A DNA stretch of 64,000 bases from Roseiarcus sp963717215 (GTDB lineage Bacteria; Pseudomonadota; Alphaproteobacteria; Rhizobiales; Beijerinckiaceae): positions 62,001-126,000 of the forward strand of contig CAVQVS010000013.1 of assembly GCA_963717215.1 (NCBI GenBank), written 5' to 3'. The first letter of the stretch is position 1. Every line of letters begins with the position of its first letter. This document shows positions 35,228-43,723 of this stretch, in pieces. The notes under the pieces are model-generated. The model made no database searches. It was not told where the DNA came from and saw nothing but the letters and a program-made list of their open reading frames with translations. The position numbers and the translations under genes are program-made.

Positions 35228-35398
35228 TCAGTTCTTACCAACCCGGTCCGCAGCCAGAATTGCGAGCGCGGAAAGCGGAATAACAGCGAGCTGGAACCAG
35301 TAGAAAAAAGGGATGCCGAAAAGGACAGGCGGGATGGAGTTGTAAAGCGGAACCCAGAGCGCCAGAACACAGGGAACAAGCAACAGAAAGAACTTCAT
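35228..35398 (-). CDS. DUF3311 small membrane protein
   Basis: Protein of 56 residues with two hydrophobic helices (FFLLLVPCVLALWVPLYN and FFYWFQLAVIPLSALAILA) and the conserved PPVLFGIPFFYW turn. DUF3311 proteins occur directly before SSS symporters and are thought to act as an accessory subunit. The 2-base spacing to the symporter supports coupled expression. Confidence 0.85.
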   Translation of the reverse strand: MKFFLLLVPCVLALWVPLYNSIPPVLFGIPFFYWFQLAVIPLSALAILAADRVGKN

Positions 35399-35572
35399 TG
35401 TCCCCCCGGGATCAGCGAACGCGCCATCGGCAGCGCCGCTGACTTTATGTTCCGCTCCATCTATCGAACTTCCCAACGCCAGTCGAGAGGCGGCTTGCTT
35501 CGAGCCGCCAGCGGCGAAGCCCAGATGGCGGCCTGCTTTCGCGCTGATGGTCCTCGTGGTAACGAGCGGCCC

Positions 35573-36397
35573 ATGACCGCACGCCTCGATTTGCGCTTTC
35601 AACGGGTTGCCGCCGAAGGCCGGGCCGCGCTTTTGACTTTCATCATGGCCGGCGATCCGGACAGCGAGACCTCGTCGGCGATCCTCGCGGCTCTGCCAGC
35701 GGCCGGCGCGGACATTGTCGAACTTGGCATGCCGTTCAGCGACCCGATCGCGGACGGTCCGGCGATTCAGGGCGCTGGCCGCCGGGCGCTCGAGGCCAGC
35801 CAGACGTTGCCAGCGACCCTCGGAATGGTGAAGCAATTCCGCGCTGGGGACCCGGATACGCCGCTCATCCTCATGGGCTATTACAACCCCATTTACATCT
35901 ATGGCGTCGAGCCGTTCCTGGCCGACGCGAAGGCTGCCGGTGTCGACGGGCTGATCGTCGTCGATTGCCCGCCTGAGGAAGACGACGAGATCTGCCTGCC
36001 CACGCGCCGGGCCGGACTCGCCTTCGTTCGCCTGGTCGCGCCGACCACGAGCGACGATCGTCTGCCGGAGATTCTCGCCAACGCCGGCGGCTTTGTCTAT
36101 TTTGTGTCGATCACGGGAATCACCGGGGCGGCGGCGCCCGACGTCAAGCTCGTGGGCGAAAGCGTGTCGCGCCTCAAGCGGCGGACGAAGCTGCCCGTCG
36201 CGGTCGGATTCGGGGTCAAGAACCCCGAAACCGCCCAGGCGATCGCGGGGACCGCGGACGGCGTGGTGGTCGGTTCATCCATCGTCGAGGCGATACGACT
36301 TTCGCTGGACGGCGGCGCCGCGACCTCGTCGACGGTCATCGCCGCAACCGAGCTTGTCAGCAAACTGGCGCAGGGCGTGCGCGCCGCGCACAAGTGA
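35573..36397 (+). CDS. trpA: Tryptophan synthase alpha subunit
   Basis: Cleaves indole-3-glycerol phosphate to indole and glyceraldehyde 3-phosphate; works in an alpha2-beta2 complex with TrpB. The protein has 274 residues. Catalytic residues are Glu in DIVELGMPFSDPIADGP (about 50) and the Asp in the same stretch (about 61). The phosphate-binding VGFGVKNPETA and VVVGSSIVEAI are intact. ATG 35573 is chosen by homology; its ribosome site is weak. trpB and trpF, usually just upstream in this group, are absent from the window. Confidence 0.95.
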   Translation: MTARLDLRFQRVAAEGRAALLTFIMAGDPDSETSSAILAALPAAGADIVELGMPFSDPIADGPAIQGAGRRALEASQTLPATLGMVKQFRAGDPDTPLILMGYYNPIYIYGVEPFLADAKAAGVDGLIVVDCPPEEDDEICLPTRRAGLAFVRLVAPTTSDDRLPEILANAGGFVYFVSITGITGAAAPDVKLVGESVSRLKRRTKLPVAVGFGVKNPETAQAIAGTADGVVVGSSIVEAIRLSLDGGAATSSTVIAATELVSKLAQGVRAAHK

Positions 36398-36437
36398 GCG
36401 TCTGTCCACGACCGAACCATCGGAGCCAAAGTACCGC

Positions 36438-37301
36438 ATGAATTGGATCTCAAACGTCGTGCCGCCGAAGATTCGTTCTTTGCTGCGCCGCGACACGCCA
36501 GAAAATCTCTGGGTCAAGTGCCCCGAAAGCGGCGAACTGGTCTTCCACAAGGATCTCGAAGCCAATCTCATGGTTGTCCCGGGTTCCGGCTACCACATGC
36601 CGATCAGCCCCAAGGCGCGCCTTGCTTCGCTCCTCGACGACGGCGTCTACGAGGAGTTCGCCACCCCCGAAACGCCGTCCGATCCCTTGAAATTTCGCGA
36701 CATCAAACGCTACTCGGATCGGTTGAAGGAAAATCGAGCGAAGACTGGTGCGTCGGATGCGGTCACGGTCGCGTTCGGCAGGCTTGAGGGGCAGGATGTC
36801 ACTGTCGCCATCCAGGACTTTGCCTTCCAGGGCGGGACGCTCGGGCTCGCCGCTGGGGAGGCGATCGTCGCCGGGATCACGGCCGCGATCGAACGCGCTA
36901 CCCCCTTTCTCATCTTCACGACCTCGGGGGGCGCGCGCATGCAGGAAGGCATGTTCGCCCTGGCGCAGATGGTTCGCACGACGGTTGCCGTACGCCGCCT
37001 GCGGGCGGCGAAGCTGCCCTATATCGTGATCCTCACCAACCCGACCACAGGCGGCGTGACCGCGTCCTACGCGATGCTGGGGGATGTCCATATCGCCGAG
37101 CCCGGCGCGGTGATCGGCTTCGCCGGGGCGCGGGTGATCGAGCAGACCATCCGCGAGCGCCTGCCCGAGGGTTTCCAGCGCGCCGAATATCTCCGCGACC
37201 ACGGCATGGTCGACATGGTCGTGCCGCGTCCCCAACAGCGGCAGACGCTCGCGCGCCTCTGCAGGCTGCTGGCGCGCGTTCCTGCCGCGGAAGCGGCCTG
37301 A
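36438..37301 (+). CDS. accD: Acetyl-CoA carboxylase carboxyltransferase subunit beta
   Basis: Carboxyl transfer subunit for malonyl-CoA synthesis, pairing with AccA; 287 residues. The start WISNVVPPKIRSLLRR and NLWVKCPESGELVFHKDLEAN are typical of alphaproteobacterial AccD, where the zinc ribbon is reduced. The catalytic crotonase-like core shows FTTSGGARMQEGMFALAQM and PTTGGVTASYAMLGD. It follows trpA by 40 bases in the usual alphaproteobacterial order; folC, which normally comes next, is replaced by msrA. Confidence 0.96.
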   Translation: MNWISNVVPPKIRSLLRRDTPENLWVKCPESGELVFHKDLEANLMVVPGSGYHMPISPKARLASLLDDGVYEEFATPETPSDPLKFRDIKRYSDRLKENRAKTGASDAVTVAFGRLEGQDVTVAIQDFAFQGGTLGLAAGEAIVAGITAAIERATPFLIFTTSGGARMQEGMFALAQMVRTTVAVRRLRAAKLPYIVILTNPTTGGVTASYAMLGDVHIAEPGAVIGFAGARVIEQTIRERLPEGFQRAEYLRDHGMVDMVVPRPQQRQTLARLCRLLARVPAAEAA

Positions 37302-37430
37302 GGCGCCGCTTTCCCACGCGTAAGGCGTTCGCGCTTCAAGCGGGCCCTGTTTTGTTTTCGGCCCGGATGCTTATCTAAAAGCAGCGGCGGCGCATTCGCG
37401 CCGATTCCGGTCTCAACAGGAGGCGCCTTC

Positions 37431-37950
37431 ATGGCAGGTTCAACAGAGCGGGCGGTTCTCGCCGGCGGATGTTTCTGGGGCATGCAGGATCTGATTCGCC
37501 GCTATCCGGGCGTGGTTTCTACGCGTGTCGGCTATACAGGCGGCGAGGTTCCCAACGCGACCTACCGCAACCACGGCAATCACGCCGAGGCGATTGAAAT
37601 CATTTTCGATCCGGCGCAGACCAGCTACCGCAGGCTGCTCGAGCTGTTCTTTCAGATCCATGATCCGACGACCCGAAACCGGCAGGGCAACGATGTCGGC
37701 GCGAGTTACCGCTCGGCGATCTTCTTTACCAGCGATGAACAGAAGCGCGTGGCGCTCGACACCATAGCGGATGTCGAAGCGTCTGGCCTATGGCCCGGAA
37801 AGGTGGTGACCGAGGTCGTCGCCGGCCGGTCCATTCTGGCAGGCGGAGCCCGAGCATCAAGATTACCTCGAGCGCTACCCTAACGGGTACACGTGTCACT
37901 TTCCCCGGCCGAACTGGGTGCTGCCCAAGCGGGCGGCCGCCGCTGAATAG
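37431..37950 (+). CDS. msrA: Peptide-methionine (S)-S-oxide reductase (apparent frameshift)
   Basis: Repairs oxidised methionine; about 172 residues when joined. The catalytic cysteine is in GGCFWGMQDL (residue 14). The substrate-pocket stretches VGYTGGEVPNATYRNHGNHAEA and FFQIHDPTTRNRQGND are intact. At about 37826 an extra G breaks the frame: removing it restores VVAAGPFWQAEPEHQDYLE and the C-terminal YPNGYTCHFPRPNW, ending at TAG 37948-37950. The uncorrected frame ends at 37883 without the last third of the normal C-terminus. Confidence 0.88.
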
Positions 37951-37981
37951 AGGCGAACTCGGCCCGCCTCCTCTCAACGGT

Positions 37982-38005
37982 CGCGAGGGCTTTTGAGCCC
38001 TCGCG
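37982..38005. terminator. Hairpin between convergent msrA and the glycine-zipper gene
   Basis: A 10-bp stem, CGCGAGGGCT / AGCCCTCGCG, with a TTTG loop lies 31 bases after the msrA stop. No T run follows on either strand, so it may be a weak bidirectional terminator. Confidence 0.5.
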
Positions 38006-38024
38006 CGGGGCGTCCTTACGCAGT

Positions 38025-38273
38025 CTAGTAGTGGTTGTAGTGATGGTGATGGTAATAGGGGTGGCGGTAGTAACGATGGTGATTGGTCACCGAGTTGCCG
38101 ATGGCCGCGCCACCGATGCCGCCAACGACGGCGCCAACCGGACCGCCCACTACCGCACCGCCGACCGCACCCGCGACGCCCCCGGTCACTGCTCCGCTTG
38201 AGTCCGCCAGCGCGGCTGAGGACGTGGCGCAGATCAGTGTCGCGGTCGCTGCCGCGAGAATCCATCGAGACAT
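38025..38273 (-). CDS. Exported glycine-zipper protein with histidine-rich tail
   Basis: Protein of 82 residues: a signal peptide (LAAATATLICATSSAALA), a glycine-zipper membrane segment of GGAVVGG-type repeats (about residues 28-62), and a tail of alternating His and Tyr (HHRYYRHPYYHHHHYNHY). Glycine zippers insert into or span the outer membrane or cell envelope. The tail could bind divalent metals, but that is speculation. Similar short proteins are common in Bradyrhizobium relatives. Confidence 0.75.
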   Translation of the reverse strand: MSRWILAAATATLICATSSAALADSSGAVTGGVAGAVGGAVVGGPVGAVVGGIGGAAIGNSVTNHHRYYRHPYYHHHHYNHY

Positions 38274-38522
38274 AAAATCCTCCTACTCGAGATCTGGCGG
38301 GACAGCCCATGCTTATGTCCAGATCTGTTTGACGCTTATCAACTGTCTGGGGGGCAGAAATGTTCCCAATAATTGTACATTTTAAATATTGTATATACTG
38401 AGGCAAGCGCGTAGCCGACGGATTCTAACCCCGAGGCTCCGCGTCGTCCCCGTCTACCGACACGGCCGCGGGCACGCCGCTTCCGCATGAGACGATAAGC
38501 CTTGCAGGACACCCGTTGGGCT

Positions 38523-39740
38523 TCAATGCGCCGTCAAGACCTCCCCCCGCCGCTCCGGGCTGAAACGGATCACGATGACGATCGCGACGGCGACGACGCC
38601 GGCCACCAGCGCGAGCGCGAACGCATAGTTTCCGCCGTTCGCCTGAGCGATCTGGGCCTGGAACGGACCATTGTAGGAAGCGAGGAAATTGCCGGCCTGA
38701 TAGACGAAGGCTGGAATTGTCGCCCGCGCCGCGCTCGGCGACAGTTCGTTGAGATGGACGGGGATCACTCCCCAGGCCCCCTGTACGGCGATCTGCATGA
38801 TGAAAGCGCCGACCGCAAGCAGGACCGGTGTCGAGGAGAAAGCCCATAAGGAAAGCGCCGGCAGGGCGATGAGCGCGGCGATGGTGATCGCGTTGACGCG
38901 GCCGATCTTCTCCGACAGGTGGCCGAAGATGAGGCCGCCAGCAATCGCGCCGAGATTGGCGACGATGACAATCCAGCTGACCGTCCCTGGATCGAAATTG
39001 TGCTGCTTCTGTAGGAATGTCGGATAGAGGTCCTGCGTGCCGTGGCTGAACAGATTGAAGCACATCATCAGGACGACCATGTAGAGCACCAATCCCCGGT
39101 GCGCCTTGAGCGTCTCCCATAAAGGGGGCTTCGCTTTCCCCTTAGACGCCTCGAAGGCGGGGGATTCCGGAACGCCGCTACGGATGAACAGCACGAGGAA
39201 AGCGGGCAGGACGCTGAGCAGGAACATCGCCCGCCAGCCGATCGTGGTGTCGCCGAACGTCCGGCCATAGAGAAGTCCGTAGGCGATGGCGGCGAGCAGA
39301 AAGCCGGTCGGGTAACCGCACTGCAAAATGCCGGACACCAGTCCCCGCGCGCTGGGGGGAATGGATTCCATCGCGAGCGAGCTGCCGAGGCCCCATTCGC
39401 CGCCCATCGCGACGCCGAACAGCGCGCGCAGGATCAGGAAGATCGTGAGGTTCGGTGAGAACGCGGCGAGCGCGCCGAGGATCGAATAGCAGAGGATGTC
39501 CAGCATCAGCGCCGGCTTCCGACCCCATCGGTCGCCAAGCCGGCCGAATATGAACGCGCCGACGAACCGCATCGCCAGGGTGAGAAACAGCGCGTACGCC
39601 ACCGCCGGCACGTCGACGCCGAATTCCTTGGCGATGTCCTTGAGCAAGAACGTCAGAAGGAAGAAGTCGAAGGCGTCGAGCATCCAGCCGAGAAATGCAG
39701 CGAGGATGGTCATCCGTTGCTGTGACGTAAGGTCCATCAT
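38523..39740 (-). CDS. MFS transporter, carboxylate/aromatic-acid type
   Basis: Inner-membrane carrier of 405 residues with 12 helices. The signature GRLGDRWGRKPALMLDILCYS after helix 2, DAFDFFLLTFLLKDIA in helix 1, and MGGEWGLGSSLAMESIP in helix 4 fit the sialate/lactate and aromatic-acid proton symporter group. The second half repeats GHLSEKIGRVNAITI. No regulator or catabolic gene adjoins it, so the substrate is open. Confidence 0.88.
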   Translation of the reverse strand: MMDLTSQQRMTILAAFLGWMLDAFDFFLLTFLLKDIAKEFGVDVPAVAYALFLTLAMRFVGAFIFGRLGDRWGRKPALMLDILCYSILGALAAFSPNLTIFLILRALFGVAMGGEWGLGSSLAMESIPPSARGLVSGILQCGYPTGFLLAAIAYGLLYGRTFGDTTIGWRAMFLLSVLPAFLVLFIRSGVPESPAFEASKGKAKPPLWETLKAHRGLVLYMVVLMMCFNLFSHGTQDLYPTFLQKQHNFDPGTVSWIVIVANLGAIAGGLIFGHLSEKIGRVNAITIAALIALPALSLWAFSSTPVLLAVGAFIMQIAVQGAWGVIPVHLNELSPSAARATIPAFVYQAGNFLASYNGPFQAQIAQANGGNYAFALALVAGVVAVAIVIVIRFSPERRGEVLTAH

Positions 39741-39771
39741 CGCCCTCCCGCAGCGTTCGCACGCGTCGGCG

Positions 39772-39796
39772 TTGTCAGGTGACTGTCATTTGACAA
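39772..39796. promoter_or_regulatory. Inverted repeat upstream of the MFS gene
   Basis: TTGTCA (39772-39777) and TGACAA (39791-39796) form an inverted repeat with TGTCA also in the centre, about 32 bases upstream of the MFS start. It could be an operator; no regulator gene is adjacent. Confidence 0.3.
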
Positions 39797-39922
39797 TTTG
39801 ATGAATACGCGGGCGCCGGCATGGGCACAAGCCGAAGGGCTGCTGTCCGCCCGATGCAGCGGACGGCAACTCAAATCGTTATGGGTCAGTGAACCACAGC
39901 GGACCAGCGACGGCCGGCGTCG

Positions 39923-40781
39923 TCACTGCGCGACCCGGCTGTCCTTGGCTGGAAGCAAGGGCCGCGATGGCGCGAGCGGATGGATGAATTGACCGGCAAG
40001 CGAATCGGGCATCGGTTCATCGATTCCATAACGTTCGGGCCACGCTTCAGGCAGGTGATGGGTGCCGAACACCCGGTCGAGCCAGGGAAACATGGACGCG
40101 TAGTTGCAGTCGCGGCGGTTGCGATCGTTGGTGTGGTGCCAGTGGTGAAAGGCGGGCGTGGTCAGCAGCCATTCGAACGGCCCCAGACGCCAGCGGATGT
40201 TGGAGTGGATGAAATAACCCCACATCGACCCGACGAGAAGGATGCCGGTCGCGACCAGGCCGTCGCCAAAGTGAACGGGATTGGCAAGCCCGAGAGCGAA
40301 GATCGGCGTCAGCATGATCATCCGCGACCACACCAGATCGACGGGATGCATGCGGGCGTTGACCAGAAAATCGAGCTGCTCGGCGCTGTGATGGACGGCA
40401 TGGAACCGCCAGAGGAACGGAATCTCGATGGCTTAAACGATGCGCCCAGTAATAGGCGGTCTCGCCCACCAACATCGTGGCGCAGGCCTTGAGCCAGAGC
40501 GGCCAGGCGGCGATAGCGGCAAGGAAGCCGCCGGGGATGAAGTGATGGATGACGAGCACAGCCGCCGAAATCGGCGGCGCGAGCACGAGGCCAGGCAGAA
40601 GACCGCTGATAAAATAGTAGCCAAGGTCGACCGCGATCCCTTTGCGGAAGATCTTTTGGCTATGCAGCGCGAAGACTCTCTCGATCGGTACGAAGATCGC
40701 CGCAAAGACCGCTAGCCACATGCTGAGCCGCGCTGCGGCGTAGAGCAGCGTATACAGCTCTCGATACGGTCCTATGGCCAT
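39923..40781 (-). CDS. Fatty acid hydroxylase/sterol desaturase family protein (apparent frameshift)
   Basis: Di-iron membrane enzyme, about 285 residues when joined. The N-terminal part has two or three membrane spans and HRLSH. After one extra C near 40427, the frame continues HEIPFLWRFHAVHHSAEQ and ends with the third histidine box FHHWHHTNDR. The three histidine boxes are the iron ligands of the ERG3/carotene hydroxylase superfamily. ATG 40781 (MAIGPYRELY) is the likely start. The uncorrected frames would separate the first box from the others. The substrate is unknown; lipids or hopanoids are possible. Confidence 0.8.
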
Positions 40782-40844
40782 GGGTGCATCCGTTTGGGCG
40801 TGCGGCTGGTCCGGGCGAGACGATAATCGAAATGCAATAAGCAA

Positions 40845-40879
40845 CCCTGCCGCTCGCAACCGAGCGGCAGGGCTTTTTT
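40845..40879. terminator. Strong hairpin terminator between two leftward genes
   Basis: A 12-bp perfect stem, CCCTGCCGCTCG / CGAGCGGCAGGG, with loop CAAC is followed on the plus strand by six T residues. It lies just after the stop of the PEP-CTERM gene and separates it from the hydroxylase gene. A T-rich stretch also follows on the minus strand (TTGCTTATT), so it can work in both directions. Confidence 0.75.
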
Positions 40880-40902
40880 CTCTCAGGGTTAAGCCGACGT
40901 GT

Positions 40903-41669
40903 TCACGCAACCGAAATCGCGGATCGGCGCTGTTTTCGGAAACCCGCGTAGCCGAGGCCGGCGAATCCGAGCAGCATCATCGCCCAGGTCGACGGCTCCG
41001 GGACGCCGTTCAACGCAACGCTGTCGATCAGCGCGAACGGCGGCGCGCCACTCACGGTTTCGCCGCAATTGCCGGCGAGGCAGGTGCCGATGCCGTCAAG
41101 TGTGAGAAGCTCCGAAGTCGACGTGGCGGTGAAGTCCAAAGTTGCGTTCATCCAGCCGGTGAAGCCGTGGCTGGGGTTAGTGACAACGGCCGTGCTTTCA
41201 GTCTGTGATCCGAGCTTGGCCACCCATTGATCGGTTGTCGCGCCACTAAAGCCTGTCTGCTGGGCAGCCGCCCACTCAAAGGTCAGCGCATATTCCTTGC
41301 CCACCGTCAGACCGCTCACCGTCTGCTCAAGCAAGGTCGTCTGGAAGGTCGTGTCCTCGCCGTAGAAGAAACGACCCTGGGGAGTGTTGTTGGCCGGGGA
41401 ACTGCCGAAAAGAGCCACCGAACCGTCGGACCCCGGCGAACCGCTGCTGAAGGCGGTCGAGTTGCCGAAGATGAACCCGTACGTGGATACCCGTGCCGTT
41501 TCTGGGATCCGGTACGACCGTCCAGCCTGTCGCATTGGTGTTATCGCCTAACTGGCCGAATACCCCCGTTGGTCTCAAAACTGCCGTTTGTGATCAGATT
41601 GGCGAACGCCGGCCCGGAAACGAGGGCCGAAATCACCGCCGCGCCCAAAGCTATTTTATATTTTACCAT
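40903..41669 (-). CDS. PEP-CTERM protein with PEPxxWAMM anchor (two apparent frameshifts)
   Basis: Exported protein of about 255 residues. A strong ribosome site (AAGGAGGG) precedes ATG 41669 and the signal peptide LGAAVISALVSGPAFA, then NLITNGSFETNG, the usual start of the mature part. Frame changes near 41567 and around 41490-41520 must be bridged. The body then runs YGFIFGNSTAFSSGSPGSDG and ends in VPEPSTWAMMLLGFAGLG, followed by FRKQRR. This is the alphaproteobacterial PEP-CTERM form recognised by an exosortase. Its role is probably in the extracellular matrix or envelope. Confidence 0.78.
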
Positions 41670-41964
41670 CAAGTCCCTCCTTGGGAGATGCGCCAACCCA
41701 GCGCTAACGTGCCCAAACCCGCCACATCCAAAGGCCTGTCACTGCCTGTAGATTGATGATTTGTAAGCGAAGCGTCAAGTATTTGACGTATGATTGTTGG
41801 TATTACAGTTAATCCGTCCACGATCGGTCTTGGTTCGAACCGCGACCGCTCCAGCTCGGGAGAACCCATGACGTCCCGCCCTCTCGGATCGCCAAGGCTT
41901 GTCTCGGCAGGGACCGCTTCGAACTCTCAAGAGCGGGGCGAAAGCTCGGGAAAAACGCGGCTCC

Positions 41965-42062
41965 GGACGATCATCGCCGTCGACGATCCCGCAGCCTCCG
42001 GCCAGAGCGCGTTCGCGCGCCGAGTCGCGGCGCATCAGCGACCGTCTCCCGCGACATCTGTG
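41965..42062 (+). pseudogene. Degenerate duplicate of the 5' end of cmk
   Basis: The stretch encodes RTIIAVDDPAASGQSAFARR, closely following the cmk start MIIAIDGPAASGKGTIARR, and DNA similarity continues about 90 bases with no gap. The P-loop lysine is lost (GKG to GQS), there is no ATG at the cmk position, and similarity fades after about 30 codons. The rest of 41670-42345 shows no gene that I recognise. Confidence 0.6.
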
Positions 42063-42345
42063 GGTTGCAGGTTCGTAAGCAGACCGTCAACAAATGCTAC
42101 TTTTATTGTGAGTATTAGAGTCAAGCTGCCGGGCTTCACGGCGGCCCAACCCCTAGCGCGCTGGAAGCATCGTCGGAGTCGTCTTCTGCGGGCCTAAAAT
42201 CCCATATCTTCAATGCATTGTTCCGCAACCTCGCCAGCTGTTGACGCCTTCGCTCAAACCAGCCGGATTGCCGTCTCGACAGCCGCCTTGCCCCCCTTTA
42301 TGAGCGCCTTCAGGGCGGAGAGCCCGGAGAAGCGGCTGCTCGCGC

Positions 42346-42975
42346 ATGATCATCGCCATCGACGGGCCCGCGGCTTCCGGCAAAGGCACCATCGCCCGCC
42401 GAATCGCCGCGCATTACCGGCTCTCTCATCTCGACACCGGGCTGCTCTACCGGGCCACCGCGGCCGCGCTGATTGCGGAAGATCGAGACCTTCACGACGA
42501 AGCTGCAGCGGTTGCGGTCGCTCGAGGGCTGGGGCTCACCGACTTCAACGACAAGGCCTTGCGCACGCGAGAGATGGGCGAGGCGGCCTCCATCGTCGCA
42601 GCCATGCCGCTCGTCCGCGCGGCGCTGATCGAGGCGCAACGCGCCTTCGCGGCGCGCCCGGTCGGCGCGGTGCTCGATGGGCGCGACATTGGCACGGTCA
42701 TTTGTCCCAACGCCAAGGTGAAGATTTTCGTCACCGCCAGCGCGGCAGCGCGGGCGCAGCGGCGAGCGCTCGAATTGGTCCAACGTGGCGAAAAGGCGGA
42801 TTACAAGGCGATCTTGGCCGACATCATTCGCCGCGACGCTCGGGATTCTAACCGGACCATTGCGCCGTTACGCCCGGCTCACGATGCGGTGACATTGGAC
42901 ACGACCCATCTCGGAATTGAAGCCGCCTCGGCCGAAGCGCTGCGGATCGTCGAGGCGGCGCGGACCAGGGTTTAG
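42346..42975 (+). CDS. cmk: Cytidylate kinase
   Basis: Phosphorylates CMP and dCMP with ATP; 209 residues. P-loop GPAASGKGT (residues 7-15), the CMP-binding HLDTGLLYRATA, VLDGRDIGTVICPNA and the lid RRDARDSNRTIAPL are all present. Start ATG 42346. In most alphaproteobacteria cmk lies between aroA and rpsA; neither is here, so the gene is either displaced or the region has been rearranged. Confidence 0.95.
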   Translation: MIIAIDGPAASGKGTIARRIAAHYRLSHLDTGLLYRATAAALIAEDRDLHDEAAAVAVARGLGLTDFNDKALRTREMGEAASIVAAMPLVRAALIEAQRAFAARPVGAVLDGRDIGTVICPNAKVKIFVTASAAARAQRRALELVQRGEKADYKAILADIIRRDARDSNRTIAPLRPAHDAVTLDTTHLGIEAASAEALRIVEAARTRV

Positions 42976-42982
42976 CCGGGCC

Positions 42983-43004
42983 CGGCGCCGATTGAGCGGC
43001 GCCG
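42983..43004. terminator. GC hairpin between convergent cmk and merR
   Basis: CGGCGCCG (42983-42990) and CGGCGCCG (42997-43004) can form an 8-bp stem with a 6-base loop ATTGAG. It lies between the two convergent stop codons. No T run is present. Confidence 0.4.
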
Positions 43005-43005
43005 A

Positions 43006-43464
43006 TCAGGCGGCGGCGCCCTGGGCGAAGCGGCTTTGCGTCGCGCGCAGCCTCTCGATGGCTCCATCGATCTCGTTACGTTGCCGCTCCAGGTGGCTGA
43101 TCTGGGTCACGATCTGCTGGGGATTCAGTTGATCTTCGAGGTCCGTCATTTCGGTCGCCCCTTTACCGCCGATCAGATCCTGGATTTCCGTGAGTGTGAA
43201 GCCGAGCTTCTTGCCCTTGAGAATCATTTCCATCCGAATGCGGTCGCTCGCCCGATAATAGCGGGCGTTCCCTTCACGGCGCGGTTTGATAAGTCCGCGG
43301 TCTTCATAAAACCGCAGCGTGCGCAGGCTGACGCCGAAAACGCGCGACATCTGGCTAATCGTTAGCTCCGGCTGGCCCGAATCGAGCGCGGTCCGGGTGT
43401 CTCCTTCGAGCATCGCGCCCGAGAACCCAGCGGAAGGCTGAGATAGAGTTGACATCCTGTTCAT
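43006..43464 (-). CDS. MerR-family transcriptional regulator
   Basis: Regulator of 152 residues. The winged-helix MerR domain starts at about residue 33 with LTISQMSRVFGVSLRTLRFY and EDRGLIKPRR, and continues to GFTLTEIQDLI. A coiled-coil region (ISHLERQRNEIDGAIERLRA) would mediate dimerisation. There are no metal-binding cysteines, so the effector is not a thiol-bound metal. It points away from the divergent podJ gene. Confidence 0.9.
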   Translation of the reverse strand: MNRMSTLSQPSAGFSGAMLEGDTRTALDSGQPELTISQMSRVFGVSLRTLRFYEDRGLIKPRREGNARYYRASDRIRMEMILKGKKLGFTLTEIQDLIGGKGATEMTDLEDQLNPQQIVTQISHLERQRNEIDGAIERLRATQSRFAQGAAA

Positions 43465-43723
43465 GGCCTTTCCTTTCGTCGGCGCCGTTGCGTTCGCGCC
43501 TCGTAACTCGCGGCCCTTGCGCGAATCGAATCACTATGCCCTAACGGATGCAATTTGCAACTGATAGTTGCTGCAACTGGTATTGCAACTTTTAAGATCT
43601 GCGGCGGCGACGCTCGGAGAAGGGGCGCTTAACCGTTTTTTCACCATGACCCCCGACAGAATTGGTTCGCGGCGTCGCCACCGTTCACTCGGCGATTCGC
43701 GACCCAGAGCGACGGTCGAGGAC

